Shown: positions 25,558-34,695 of the stretch, in pieces | How the letters are laid out: each line of letters opens with the position of its first letter | Position numbering within the stretch: position 1 is the stretch's first letter | Assembly: GCA_023667395.1 (NCBI GenBank) | Contig: JAMPAC010000004.1 | Coordinates: 76,432-121,662, forward strand | Length of the DNA stretch: 45,231 nt | Reading direction: 5' to 3' | DNA from: Blautia sp. | GTDB taxonomy: Bacteria; Bacillota; Clostridia; Lachnospirales; Lachnospiraceae | Program-made: the position numbers and the translations under genes | Notes under the pieces: generated by a model | Databases searched by the model: none | What the model was told of the DNA's origin: nothing | The model's input: the letters and a program-made list of their open reading frames with translations, nothing else

Positions 25558-25618
25558 AGCTTTGTCATAAATCTTCGCCGGGACGGGTGATCTGCACTCA
25601 CCTTCCGGCTGTCCTGCT
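25507..25618 (-). ncRNA. Antisense antitoxin RNA of the par-like locus
   Basis: The RNA is predicted to start near 25618, just after the promoter at 25625-25653, and to end at the shared stem, giving about 110 nt. It contains the complement of CTCACCTTCCGG (25597-25608), which can pair with CTCACCT-A-TTCCG in the toxin leader (25397-25409), and it is fully complementary to the toxin mRNA 3' end through the shared terminator. Two-site pairing of this kind is known for Fst/par antitoxins. The boundaries are inferred. Confidence 0.75.
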
Positions 25619-25624
25619 AAGTAC

Positions 25625-25653
25625 ATTATATGCTAAAAAAATCACATCGTCAA
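25625..25653 (-). promoter_or_regulatory. Near-consensus promoter of the antitoxin RNA
   Basis: On the minus strand, TTGACG (25648-25653), a 17-nt spacer and a perfect TATAAT (25625-25630). This is one of the strongest promoters in the window, as expected for an unstable antitoxin RNA made in excess. Confidence 0.85.
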
Positions 25654-25668
25654 GCCCAAAATCTGCGC

Positions 25669-26085
25669 TCACCCCAACCGCTCCAGCTGTCTCATGACAT
25701 ACATGACTTTCTGTCTCGCGTTCTCTACCTGGGTCCGGGCCTCCTTGATCCGGGAATGCATCAGCCAGTCCGCAATGATACCGTCAAAGAAATAATCCGC
25801 AAAGGCCAGGAAATCCCCGGTCTCGATGTGGAATTCCGCCACATTCTCCACGTCCGTCAGTTCTCTCTGGAACCGCTTGAGCGCGCTCCTCGCCTGCTGC
25901 ACCAGCGCTTCCGCATCGTTCATTTTGTAATGTTTCACAAAGGTGCTGATCATTCCGCCGCCCAGCATATCGAAGATGCCCCAGTTTCCGGCGCTCTTCA
26001 GGGATTCCGCCGCCCTGTTCAGGCAGTCCAGCGCCTCCTGTCCGGCAATCCTGGCCTCCCTGAGTTCCTTTTCCCGATCGTCCAT
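25669..26085 (-). CDS. Unknown helical protein next to the HerA-like ATPase
   Basis: A 138-aa protein, predicted mostly helical, starting MDDREKELREAR. The ATG at 26085 has GGAGG at 5-nt spacing; a longer frame to 26112 has none. The N-terminal half has ALDCLNRAAESLKSAGNWG, then a hydrophobic turn (IFDMLGGGMISTFVKHYKM), and the C-terminal half is long charged helices (ARTQVENARQKVMYVMRQL). No signal peptide or enzyme motif is seen. It follows the HerA-like gene by 33 bp, so the two are probably co-transcribed and may act together. I do not know its family. Confidence 0.75.
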   Translation of the reverse strand: MDDREKELREARIAGQEALDCLNRAAESLKSAGNWGIFDMLGGGMISTFVKHYKMNDAEALVQQARSALKRFQRELTDVENVAEFHIETGDFLAFADYFFDGIIADWLMHSRIKEARTQVENARQKVMYVMRQLERLG

Positions 26086-26118
26086 AGCTACCTCCGCACC
26101 AACCCCGGCCAAAATGCC

Positions 26119-27630
26119 TTACTTGAACAACGTCTTGAACAGCCCCCGCTTCAACACCTGCGTACCGGTGCTGATCAGGCTCCGCTCGATCTGGGCCTGT
26201 CTGCGCTCCGCCGCCCTCTCTTTCTTTTTCTCTGCGGCCTCTTTCTCCTTTTGTTTCTTCTTTGCCGCCTCGGCTTCCGCTTTTTCCTTTTGTTTCTGCA
26301 ATTCCGCCTTTTCCTTTTCCAGCTGGGCGCGCTCCGCCTCCAGGGCGCTCTGCTCCGCCAGTACCTCATAGGCGGAAATATTGTCCACGCCGTCGTCATA
26401 CTTTTCCATGCCGTCGGTAGCGATGATCTTCAACCGTTCCACACTGTCCACCGGCCCCATCAGGCTCTGGGGACAGATGATCGCCGTCTGCTGGGCAACG
26501 CCGGGCACACCCTCCTCATCCAAGAAAGAGGTCAGCGCATATCCCACGCCCAGTTCCATGATCACATCCTCCGTCTTAAAGGCCGGATTCGCCCGGAAAG
26601 ACTGCGCCGCCACCCTCACCGCTTTCTGCTCCGCAGGGGTGTAGGCGCGGAGGGCGTGCTGCACCCGGTTGGAAAGCTGCGCCAGCACGCTGTCAGGGAT
26701 ATCCCCGGGGCTCTGGGTCACAAAATAGATGCCCACGCCCTTGGAGCGGATCAGCTTCACCACCTGTTCAATCTTCTGCACCAATACCTTGGGGGCGTCG
26801 GAAAACAGCATATGAGCCTCGTCAAAGAAAAATACCAGCTTAGGCTTCTCCAGGTCGCCCGCCTCGGGCAGCCGCTCGAACAGTTCCGCCATCATCCATA
26901 GCAGGAAACTTGCGTACAAGGTGGGATTCTGCACCAGCTTCACGCTGTCCAGGATGTTGACGATCCCCTTGCCGCTGCTGTCCGTGCGTATCCAGTCAAA
27001 GATATCCAGCGCAGGCTCCCCGAAAAACAGGTCGCCGCCCTGATTTTCCAGGGGGATCAGCGCACGCACAATGGCGCCTATGGACTGTGCCGCGATATTT
27101 CCGTATGTAGTCACATAATCCGCCCTGTGTTCCGACACATAGGTCAGCACGGACCGTAAATCTTTCAGGTCGATGAGCACCAGTCCCCTGTCGTCCGCAA
27201 TCTTGAACACGATATTTAAGACGCCCTCCTGCACCGCCGTCAGCCCCATGATGCGGGCAAGCAGTTCCGGACCCATGTCGGAGATCGTGGCTCTCACAGG
27301 ATGCCCTTTCTCCTGATAGATGTCCCAGAAGCATACGGGGTAGGACTTATAGGTAAAGCTGTCCCTGATGCCGAACTTGTCAATCCGTTTCTCCATGCTC
27401 TCGGAAGCTGCGCCGGGGGTGGCCAGTCCCGACACGTCCCCCTTTACGTCGCACAAAAATACGGGAACACCCGCATCGGAAAAAGACTCCGCCATGGCTT
27501 TCATCGTGATCGTCTTGCCGGTACCGCTGGCTCCCGCAATCAGTCCGTGGCGGTTGCTCATGTTTAACTGCATGGTCACCTGATTCCCGCTGTTGTCAAG
27601 TCCCATGTAAATCCTGCCGTCTCTGTACAT
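26119..27630 (-). CDS. HerA-like ATPase/helicase (DUF853 type)
   Basis: Hexameric FtsK/HerA-superfamily ATPase of the bacterial DUF853 (YjgR) type, thought to act on DNA ends or be a motor of unclear role. Walker A GASGTGKT (K39) and Walker [12 protein letters not shown] near residue 272 are clear, with the sensor segment [19 protein letters not shown]. The last 100 residues are a highly charged K/E/A coiled coil, followed by a basic tail (RGLFKTLFK). At 503 aa it is normal for the family. The ribosome site is weak (AAAGG 12 nt upstream). A small helical protein follows 33 bp downstream. Whether it helps repair, as archaeal HerA-NurA does, is unknown. Confidence 0.92.
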   Translation of the reverse strand: MYRDGRIYMGLDNSGNQVTMQLNMSNRHGLIAGASGTGKTITMKAMAESFSDAGVPVFLCDVKGDVSGLATPGAASESMEKRIDKFGIRDSFTYKSYPVCFWDIYQEKGHPVRATISDMGPELLARIMGLTAVQEGVLNIVFKIADDRGLVLIDLKDLRSVLTYVSEHRADYVTTYGNIAAQSIGAIVRALIPLENQGGDLFFGEPALDIFDWIRTDSSGKGIVNILDSVKLVQNPTLYASFLLWMMAELFERLPEAGDLEKPKLVFFFDEAHMLFSDAPKVLVQKIEQVVKLIRSKGVGIYFVTQSPGDIPDSVLAQLSNRVQHALRAYTPAEQKAVRVAAQSFRANPAFKTEDVIMELGVGYALTSFLDEEGVPGVAQQTAIICPQSLMGPVDSVERLKIIATDGMEKYDDGVDNISAYEVLAEQSALEAERAQLEKEKAELQKQKEKAEAEAAKKKQKEKEAAEKKKERAAERRQAQIERSLISTGTQVLKRGLFKTLFK

Positions 27631-27653
27631 TTTTCAATCTTACCTTTCCTGTA

Positions 27654-27668
27654 TCCTGCGGTCCGCAG
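27654..27668 (-). other. Palindrome in the HerA-like gene leader
   Basis: CCTGCGG and CCGCAGG flank a single base. It lies between the promoter and the start of the HerA-like gene and could be an operator; such a short loop would be poor as an RNA hairpin. Confidence 0.4.
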
Positions 27669-27695
27669 GCACAAATTTCAGTTGCACTACGATTA

Positions 27696-27725
27696 AGTAT
27701 AGCATAGTATGGACTTTTTCCGCAA
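27696..27725 (-). promoter_or_regulatory. Promoter of the HerA-like gene
   Basis: On the minus strand, TTGCGG (27720-27725), an 18-nt spacer and TATACT (27696-27701), about 65 nt before the start codon. Confidence 0.55.
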
Positions 27726-27760
27726 CCGGAAGTGTAAAACGACAAAATCTTCCAAAACAG

Positions 27761-27790
27761 TAGACTTCCCACGCAAACATTTGCTACAAT
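27761..27790 (+). promoter_or_regulatory. Possible promoter of the hybrid histidine kinase
   Basis: TAGACT (27761-27766), an 18-nt spacer and TACAAT (27785-27790). A tight hairpin, CCGCCC/GGGCGG with a 3-nt loop, sits at 27813-27827 just before the ribosome site GAGAGG. Confidence 0.45.
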
Positions 27791-27843
27791 ATAAAATAAA
27801 ACACGACCTGCGCCGCCCTCCGGGCGGAAGAATGAGAGGAAAC

Positions 27844-30417
27844 ATGATAGTACATATTATAGTGAACCTGATACAGCTGGCCGGGATCCTGATCCCGCTG
27901 GTGGGATGCGTCTGCCTGCTAAAGCAGGCCCGGAACAGAACCGCCATGTACCTGTTGCTTGCCAACCTGGGATGCCTGATCATCAATGGCAGTTATGCCC
28001 TGCTGCTCCAGACCAAAACCCATGAGGGAGCGCTGATCTCCCTGAAAATGGAATACTTCGGGAATGTGGTATTTTACCTGATGTTCGGCCTGTTCCTGTG
28101 GTCCTATCTGGGAATCAGGAAATTCAGATGGACCAGGATACTGCTCGGCTTCTGGGGCATCATGGATATCCTGTTTTTGTACTGGATCTGGGTCTGGGAC
28201 GGTTATCCGCTGGTATTTGAAACTCTGCATTTTCAGGCAGGCGAATACTCCGGCCTGGTGTTGATCCAGACTGCTCCCGGCGTACTTTACCTGATCCGCT
28301 ATGCCATGATGTGCGTGTTCCTGCTCTATTTCATCATTTATACCATTGTGCGCATTTTTTCCGTGCCCATCGCCTCGGAGCGCCATAACCTGATCAAGCT
28401 GGCATTATCGCAGGCAGTGATTTTCACTTCCCTGATGCTGATGATCCTGTTTAACTTTTCCTTTGATATCGTGCCCATTTTCGCGTCCACGTCCATCCTG
28501 TCCATTATCGTCAGCGCGTTCCGGGATGAATTTTTCGGCATAACGGAACTGGGGCAGCAATGGGTATTCGAGCAGATGGAAGACGCTTTCATCATCGTCG
28601 ATGAGATGTACGGGTATCTGGATTCCAATTCCTACGCCAGGAAAATGTTCCACGAACTGAATTATAAGCGCCGGAATGAAACCGTGTCCGGGGATATGTT
28701 CCGCCTTTTTACCAATGAAGAAAAGGTGGTTCAGGTCTACGGGAAATTTTACAATAAAAAGATCACGGAGATCCGCGACAAGGGAACCCTGTCCGGCTAC
28801 AGTATGCTGCTGGTGGATATCACGGAACAGCATGAACTGATGGAGCGCGTCAGGGAGGAAAAGGAGCGGGCGGACGCCGCCAACCAGACCAAATCGGCTT
28901 TCGTATCCAATATTTCCCATGAGATCCGCACCCCCATGAACGCCATCGTGGGGATGACCCAGATCATGCTGCGCCAGGATGACCTGCCAAAGCAGAACCG
29001 GGATTACCTGACCAATATACAGAATTCCGGGAACGCCCTGCTGACCCTGATCAACGACCTGCTGGATCTGTCCAAGATCGAATCCGGCAAGATGGAACTG
29101 GTTGAGGAGGACTATGATTTCATGGCCATGTTAAGCGACCTGGGAATGATCATCCTGAACAGAATCGGAAGCAAACCCGTGGAACTGCTCTATGACATAG
29201 ACCCTGCCATCCCCGCGAGATTATGCGGGGACGCCCTGCGCATCCGCCAGATCATCATCAACCTGATGAACAATGCCACCAAATTCACGGAAAAGGGCTA
29301 TGTCCGTCTTACCGTGAAAGTGAACCAGATCCAGGGAAAAGAGCTGGAACTGTTCATTGAGGTGCAGGATACCGGGCAGGGCATCCGGGAGGAGGATCTG
29401 GGAAAACTCTTCGGCTCTTTCCAGCAGGTGGATACGAAGAAAAACCACCACAAGGAGGGCACCGGGCTTGGCCTGTCCATCTCCAGGCAGCTGGTGGAAC
29501 TGATGCATGGTTCCATCGGCGTCACCAGCGAATACGGAAAGGGCAGCCGGTTCTATTTTACCATCCGCCAGCAGATCGTTGACGGGCGGAAAGCCGCCCG
29601 GCTTACGGAGGGCAGGCAGGCTGTCGTTGCCGGAAATATGGAGAACGAGGCGGCCGGGGAATTGCTGCGCCAGCTGACGGAACAGTACGGGCTTACCTAT
29701 ATAGACGATATCATGACATATCAGCAGGAGGGGCTGCCTGTTTACTATTTTACGGACAGATACAGCCTGCTCACCGAGGAGCAGAAGAAACGGCTGGAAG
29801 AAAGAAACGCCGTTGTCTGCGGTATGCAGAATCCCATGACGGAAAATGATTTCCCCAAGGGCCTGCCCGCCATGAACAAGCCTTTATACAGCTATAATTT
29901 CTGTAACCTGATCGAGAACCGCCAGGAGGAAGCGGATACAGATCAAATATATCCCCGCAGGGAGGATACGCCGGATTCCGCCCGGCAGCCGGAGGAATTC
30001 ACCGCGCCGGAGGCCCATATCCTGATCGTGGACGACAATGAGATCAACCGCATGGTGGCGGAGGAAATGCTGAAACCCCTGAAACTGCAGATGGACACCG
30101 CTTCCGACGGCCGCCAGGCGCTGGAAATGATCCAGGAGAAAAAATACGACCTTGTCCTGATGGATCACCTGATGCCTGTGATGAACGGCGTGGAGGCGGT
30201 GGAAGCGCTGCGGAAAATGGACGGCGCCTATTACAAAAATCTCCCTGTGATCGCCCTCACCGGGAACACCGGCAAGGATCAGCAGGAAGAATATCTCCGC
30301 GCGGGCATGAGCGACTACCTGTCCAAACCCATCGACCTGGCGGATATCTACCGGAAAGTGCAAAGGTGGATCCCTGATAAGATCGTATTTGTCAGCCCTC
30401 CCGGCAGTAATAGTTAA
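27844..30417 (+). CDS. Hybrid sensor histidine kinase with 7TM sensor and receiver domain
   Basis: Membrane sensor kinase with an attached response-regulator receiver. Domains in order: seven hydrophobic segments (about residues 1-215, HisKA_7TM-like), a PAS-like region (about 220-325), a short coiled coil, HisKA with H359 in NISHEIRTPMNAIVG, a HATPase with N-box LMNNATKF and a GTGLGLSISRQLVELM box, a linker, and a receiver with VDDNEINRMV, phosphoacceptor D774 (LVLMDHLMPVMNG) and ALTGNTG. I chose the ATG at 27844 (MIVHIIVNL), which has GAGAGG at 4-nt spacing; the frame extends 45 codons upstream. There is no output domain, so phosphate must pass to another protein. Its 3' end overlaps the convergent LytTR gene by 26 bp. 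Confidence 0.94.
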   Translation: MIVHIIVNLIQLAGILIPLVGCVCLLKQARNRTAMYLLLANLGCLIINGSYALLLQTKTHEGALISLKMEYFGNVVFYLMFGLFLWSYLGIRKFRWTRILLGFWGIMDILFLYWIWVWDGYPLVFETLHFQAGEYSGLVLIQTAPGVLYLIRYAMMCVFLLYFIIYTIVRIFSVPIASERHNLIKLALSQAVIFTSLMLMILFNFSFDIVPIFASTSILSIIVSAFRDEFFGITELGQQWVFEQMEDAFIIVDEMYGYLDSNSYARKMFHELNYKRRNETVSGDMFRLFTNEEKVVQVYGKFYNKKITEIRDKGTLSGYSMLLVDITEQHELMERVREEKERADAANQTKSAFVSNISHEIRTPMNAIVGMTQIMLRQDDLPKQNRDYLTNIQNSGNALLTLINDLLDLSKIESGKMELVEEDYDFMAMLSDLGMIILNRIGSKPVELLYDIDPAIPARLCGDALRIRQIIINLMNNATKFTEKGYVRLTVKVNQIQGKELELFIEVQDTGQGIREEDLGKLFGSFQQVDTKKNHHKEGTGLGLSISRQLVELMHGSIGVTSEYGKGSRFYFTIRQQIVDGRKAARLTEGRQAVVAGNMENEAAGELLRQLTEQYGLTYIDDIMTYQQEGLPVYYFTDRYSLLTEEQKKRLEERNAVVCGMQNPMTENDFPKGLPAMNKPLYSYNFCNLIENRQEEADTDQIYPRREDTPDSARQPEEFTAPEAHILIVDDNEINRMVAEEMLKPLKLQMDTASDGRQALEMIQEKKYDLVLMDHLMPVMNGVEAVEALRKMDGAYYKNLPVIALTGNTGKDQQEEYLRAGMSDYLSKPIDLADIYRKVQRWIPDKIVFVSPPGSNS

Positions 30418-31138
30418 AATACTGTTCCCGCAGTCCCTTGTAGGCGCCCCTGGGCAGGTAGATCTTCCTTCCGTTATCCATATGGATCTCTTTCGCGTTC
30501 AGGCTGCCTATATATCCGAGGTTGACGATAAAGGCCACCCCAATCCTTACGAATTCCTGATAATGCGAGAGCAATGCATAGATTTCCGCCATGCTCATGC
30601 GCAGCAGACACTGTGTGCCGTTTGCAAGGTACAGCCACTGCGTCTTCCCCTGTGCCTCGCAGCATACGATATCATTGATGGGCACTTTCACAAGCCGTCC
30701 GTCAATCTTCAATAGGATATATCTTCTGCGCTCCTCTTCCACATCGGCCAGCAGCCTGTCCATCAGGGAAAACAGTTTATTTTCCGATACCGGCTTTACC
30801 AGATATTGATCGGCGTCCACGTCAAAAGCCTCCAGGGCATACTCCCTGGAGGTGGTAAGAAATACCAGTTTTCCTCCGTACTCCATACTGCGGAGTTCGT
30901 TTGCGGCATCCATTCCGAAAGACGCTTTGTTTCCTTTCCTGTCCGGCATAAAAATATCCATGAATATCACATCAGGCTCATAATTTTCCTCCCTGATCAT
31001 GCAGACCAGTTCGTCCGCATCCGCAAAATGCTCGATCACCAGATCGCTGCCGGGGTGTTTCTTCTCATAACCGCGCAGCAGTTTTTCCGTCTTGACCAAC
31101 TCCGCCGTTTCGTCGTCGCAAAGCGCTATCAGATACAT
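30392..31138 (-). CDS. LytTR-family response regulator (AgrA-like)
   Basis: Response regulator with an N-terminal receiver (acidic pocket CDDE, phosphoacceptor D61 in IFMDIFMPD, a VDADQYLVKPV lysine segment) and a C-terminal LytTR DNA-binding domain (from about residue 140: DIVCCEAQGKTQWLY, RMSMAEIYALL, FVRIGVAFIVNLGYI). Such regulators bind direct repeats upstream of peptide-signalling, bacteriocin or virulence genes. The start at 31138 has GGGGGAG before it and overlaps the upstream kinase gene by 10 bp, so the pair is translationally coupled. The length of 248 aa is normal. Confidence 0.93.
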   Translation of the reverse strand: MYLIALCDDETAELVKTEKLLRGYEKKHPGSDLVIEHFADADELVCMIREENYEPDVIFMDIFMPDRKGNKASFGMDAANELRSMEYGGKLVFLTTSREYALEAFDVDADQYLVKPVSENKLFSLMDRLLADVEEERRRYILLKIDGRLVKVPINDIVCCEAQGKTQWLYLANGTQCLLRMSMAEIYALLSHYQEFVRIGVAFIVNLGYIGSLNAKEIHMDNGRKIYLPRGAYKGLREQYFNYYCREG

Positions 31139-32463
31139 TTTCTCTCCCCCTGGTGCAGAACCTGCGGTATGCTCATGATCAGTCTGAACACAAACACACC
31201 GTTATCGTTTTTAAAATCGTATTCTCCCTCGTATTTTTCCGCCGTCTTGATAATGCTGGAGACGCCGATGCCGCCGGTAAATTCCGCTTTCGGCTGTCCG
31301 TTCCTGATCTCGGTTTCCATCCTGCAGGTATTGCTGCAGGAGATGATCAGCTTGTTTTTCTTTCTTTTCAGCATCAGGTGGATGAAACATTCCCGGTCTT
31401 CCAGTTTCTGCACTTCCATGCAGGCGTAGATGGCATTTTCGTAGGCGTTGGCCAGGATCGTCACCAGATCGATATTGGGAATGGCCAGATCCTTGCCCTG
31501 CTCCACGTCCAGCGTGACCTTGATCCGCTCATTCCCGGCTTTCCTGGTATAGGCGGACAGGATATGGTTGACCGCAGTATTGGCGCATATCTTCTCCACA
31601 ATGCCCTGATCCATCTCCTTATCATACTCTTTCAGATACTGCAGCAGTTCTTCTTTCTGGCCCTGGCGCACATACTCCGCTATGACCGCGTTGTGGTGCC
31701 GTACATCGTGGCGGATCCGCCGCCCTGATTCCACGGACTCCTCCAGGATCTCCAGCTGCCGCTGCAGAAGCCTGTGGTTCATCTGCATCAGCTGGTTTTC
31801 TTTCTCGTACTCTTTCTCCTTGCCCACATGGAGATAGAAGCGGAACATGAGAAGCTGCAGGGTGCCCGTCAGGATAAAATTGATGACCACCTGATAGATC
31901 CGGTATGGGGTCGCGTCCCTGAGATTGGGATTCAGGATAAATCCAATCCCTAACAGGATACTGATGATCATAAAGGCGACGCTGAACTTGTCCACCTCTT
32001 TCTCCACATATGTGCTGAAAGCCCGGATGGTATTTTTCAGCCTCCTTTCTATCAGGAGCGTCATCAACAGGATCAACAGGATACGGGTGATAATGTCCGC
32101 CCACACATTCCTGTTGAAAAAGATGATCGCAGTCTCCAGTCCGCCGATCAGGAATACCGCCAGCAGGTAAAAGGTCAGCGCCAGTTTATAGATGGACAGA
32201 TAGACGGAATCGCTGCTCATGAAAATGGCAAAGACCGCAAAACACATATACATGGCAAAGGCCACGATCCTCACGCAGCTTTCCCAGTCCACCACATACC
32301 AGATACATGCTATGGAAATGACCGCCACACTGAAACATCCATAGCAGATTACCGTCTTTTTCCCATCAAACCGTGATTCGCTCATGCGGGAAAATAACAA
32401 TATGACCCCCGCCAGGCTTATCGCAAAACGAATCAACGCTACCCATACCGAACCGCCTAACAT
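31129..32463 (-). CDS. GHKL-domain sensor histidine kinase (AgrC-like)
   Basis: Membrane kinase paired with the LytTR regulator. Six or so hydrophobic segments fill about residues 5-210. A coiled linker leads to the H-box RRIRHDVRHHNAVIAEY and a GHKL ATPase with N-box ILANAYENAIYACM and GGIGVSSIIKTAEKYEG. This is the AgrC/HPK10 layout, usually sensing small peptides. AAAGGGG precedes the ATG at 32463. No AgrD-type peptide or AgrB processing gene is seen in the window, so its signal is unknown. It starts 27 bp after the chemoreceptor gene stop, suggesting one operon of chemoreceptor, kinase and regulator. Confidence 0.92.
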   Translation of the reverse strand: MLGGSVWVALIRFAISLAGVILLFSRMSESRFDGKKTVICYGCFSVAVISIACIWYVVDWESCVRIVAFAMYMCFAVFAIFMSSDSVYLSIYKLALTFYLLAVFLIGGLETAIIFFNRNVWADIITRILLILLMTLLIERRLKNTIRAFSTYVEKEVDKFSVAFMIISILLGIGFILNPNLRDATPYRIYQVVINFILTGTLQLLMFRFYLHVGKEKEYEKENQLMQMNHRLLQRQLEILEESVESGRRIRHDVRHHNAVIAEYVRQGQKEELLQYLKEYDKEMDQGIVEKICANTAVNHILSAYTRKAGNERIKVTLDVEQGKDLAIPNIDLVTILANAYENAIYACMEVQKLEDRECFIHLMLKRKKNKLIISCSNTCRMETEIRNGQPKAEFTGGIGVSSIIKTAEKYEGEYDFKNDNGVFVFRLIMSIPQVLHQGERKCI

Positions 32464-32490
32464 GCTTTCCCCTTTCTACTACCATATGGA

Positions 32491-34491
32491 TCAGACCTTA
32501 AAAGATGCCACGGTCTGGTTCAGAAGCCCGCTCAACCGGAACAGTTCCTCCATCTGTTTCATGACCGCCCCTGAATTTTCACTGGAACTCTCTGCGGATC
32601 CGCTCATGTTCCGCATCAGTTCCGCAATCTCCCCCACCAATCCCGTGACGGCGGCAATGGACTCATTGATCCTCGCCATGCTGGCGCTCATTTCCCGGGA
32701 GGAGGCTCCCAGTTCACCGGAAATGCCGCTGTAAAACGCCGCGTCATTCTGGTACATCTGGGCCAGTTCTATCATCCCCTGGTAATCCTCCATCACCTTG
32801 CCGGTCATGAACTCCAGCAGCCCTGCGGAGCTTTTGGACAGGAACGCCACATTGTCCACCACCCCTTCCGTCACCTGACGGATCTTGTCCACCGCCTGCC
32901 TGGAATTGTCCGCCAGGCTCCTGATCTCCTCCGCCACAACGGCAAAGCCCATGCCTGCCTCGCCTGCCCTGGCGGCTTCAATGGATGCGTTCAGCGCCAG
33001 CAGGTTTGTCTGGGAACTGATATTGAGGATCTCCTCCGTAAGGGCATTGATCTCCCCCACTTTCCTGCTGTCCTCGATGGCCTGTTCCAGTTCTCCCTTT
33101 GTCCTCTGATAAAGGGATGTGACCTCCCGGGCGGACTGCCTGGATTCCTCATAACGCTTTCCGGCCCTGTCCATGATGCTGCCGGACTGTTCCGCCGCCT
33201 GTCCCGCTTTCCTTGCCACGTTTTCAATGGCGCTTCCCAGTTCCTGCCCGTTGTCCTTTATGCTTTCCGCCAGTTCCCTGGCTTTCACGGTCTGGTTCAT
33301 CACCAGACCGACAGAATCCGTAATGCCGGAGATATCCTGATTTAATACCGTCATCTTATCAGATGTCCCCTCGGCGATGGAAGCGATGCTTTCCGCCTCC
33401 TGCTTGGTATTCAGGATGATCTCCCTGATCTGCTGCTTTACTTCCACGGTGGCCTTGCTGATCTGCTCCGTCTCGTTCCTATACTCCCTGGGAATGGACT
33501 TTTCCACGCTGGCGTTTTCGGAAAAGTCCCCGGAGGCAAACTGCTTCAGCATCTGCACCGGCGCCAGCATCTTCCCGATCAGCCCCGTCATGAACACTGC
33601 CACAAATACAATGATCACAAGGGCAACCGCCAGCGCAATCACCATCATGGTTCCCAGGGAAGCCGTCACATTCGCCGCCGGTACCGCTACTCCCAGCTTC
33701 CAGCCGCAGCCCGCAATCTCCGTTGACGCGAAATAGCAGGCGCTGCCGTCATAATCATTCAGCCTGCCCACACTGTCCCGGGTTCCGTCCAGCAGTTTCC
33801 ATAATTCCGGCTGCGCATCCGCCACTAAGACCGTGGTATCTTCCGTGGGTTCATAGTCCTTATTTTTATGCGCGATATACTGTCCGCTGCTGTCCACAAG
33901 GAAACCATACACCCCGTCCTCATAATTGATGCTGCCCGTCAGATCCGTCACGGTCTCCAGCGTCACATCCAGTCCGATGACACCCACCGGCACGCCGTCC
34001 ATATACACCGGGGTGGCAATGGTGGTGCACATCTTTCCCGTCAGGGCGTCGCTGTAAGGGTCCGTCACGATGGCGGAACCCGTCTCCAACGCCTGCTGAT
34101 ACCACCCGCGTTCTACCGGGTCATAGCCTGCCGGCATCTCTATCTCCCTGTTGGACCAGAGAAACCTGCTATCGCTTGTCCCGCAGTACAGATTTAAAAG
34201 TTCCCCCCTGCCCTCCGCGTGGGTATCCACCACGGTCTGGAGGAAATCCGTGTCCGTCCTGCCTCCGGCTATGATGCTCTCCACGGCTCCATGGGCGAGC
34301 ATTTTCTCCTGCTCAATCCATGTGTTGATCTCTTCCGCGTATTTATCCGCGTTCAGCTGCAGGGCGCGGGTCTGATCCTGGATTGTCTGCTTCCCCGCCA
34401 CTGCCAGCAGTCCCGCAGTCGTCAACAGGATACTGGCCACCACAATGGCGATCATACTGACGGTAAGTCTTCCTTTGATTGTCCTTAGCAT
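32491..34491 (-). CDS. Methyl-accepting chemotaxis protein with amino-acid-type dCache sensor
   Basis: Transmembrane chemoreceptor that steers CheA activity. TM1 is at about residues 12-32, then a periplasmic-type dCache domain (about 35-280), TM2 ([18 protein letters not shown]), a HAMP-like segment, and a signalling coiled coil whose tip is [19 protein letters not shown]. The dCache domain carries Y123, R128, W130, Y131, Y146, D148 and D175 ([19 protein letters not shown]). This matches in spacing the amino-acid-binding motif known from PctA-type receptors. I chose the ATG at 34491 ([10 protein letters not shown]), which has AGAGG before it; the frame opens 11 codons earlier. It is 666 aa long. 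No flagellar or che gene is in the window. Confidence 0.94.
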   Translation of the reverse strand: MLRTIKGRLTVSMIAIVVASILLTTAGLLAVAGKQTIQDQTRALQLNADKYAEEINTWIEQEKMLAHGAVESIIAGGRTDTDFLQTVVDTHAEGRGELLNLYCGTSDSRFLWSNREIEMPAGYDPVERGWYQQALETGSAIVTDPYSDALTGKMCTTIATPVYMDGVPVGVIGLDVTLETVTDLTGSINYEDGVYGFLVDSSGQYIAHKNKDYEPTEDTTVLVADAQPELWKLLDGTRDSVGRLNDYDGSACYFASTEIAGCGWKLGVAVPAANVTASLGTMMVIALAVALVIIVFVAVFMTGLIGKMLAPVQMLKQFASGDFSENASVEKSIPREYRNETEQISKATVEVKQQIREIILNTKQEAESIASIAEGTSDKMTVLNQDISGITDSVGLVMNQTVKARELAESIKDNGQELGSAIENVARKAGQAAEQSGSIMDRAGKRYEESRQSAREVTSLYQRTKGELEQAIEDSRKVGEINALTEEILNISSQTNLLALNASIEAARAGEAGMGFAVVAEEIRSLADNSRQAVDKIRQVTEGVVDNVAFLSKSSAGLLEFMTGKVMEDYQGMIELAQMYQNDAAFYSGISGELGASSREMSASMARINESIAAVTGLVGEIAELMRNMSGSAESSSENSGAVMKQMEELFRLSGLLNQTVASFKV

Positions 34492-34550
34492 ATTACTGTA
34501 CCTCTTTCCCTCCGGTTTTATCAAAATGCTGCCTTAAAAAGGTTGACTAC

Positions 34551-34556
34551 ATTATA
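34551..34556 (-). promoter_or_regulatory. Possible -10 element of the chemoreceptor gene
   Basis: A perfect TATAAT on the minus strand, 60 nt before the start codon. No good -35 at 16-18 nt was found, and no clear flagellar-sigma motif, so the class of promoter is open. Confidence 0.35.
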
Positions 34557-34636
34557 CAGATAAAACTGCCGCATTTTTCACTTCCGGTACAGTTCGCACT
34601 TTTTTCGACATACTTTGACAAATTACATCAAAGGCC

Positions 34637-34669
34637 AAGGGCAGGAACCGGTAAACAGCCCCTGCCCTT
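34637..34669 (-). terminator. Hairpin downstream of the isomerase-like gene
   Basis: A perfect 9-bp stem (34637-34645 with 34661-34669) with a 15-nt loop, 27 nt after the stop. The following sequence on the minus strand is not very T-rich, so termination may be partial. Confidence 0.5.
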
Positions 34670-34695
34670 TCGCAATCTGCATATGGCTTATCTCA

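Noticed and set aside
25398-25601. Minus-strand open frame of 67 codons across the toxin locus
   Set aside because: It is antisense to the holin-like toxin and its terminator; the antisense transcript is better explained as a regulatory RNA.
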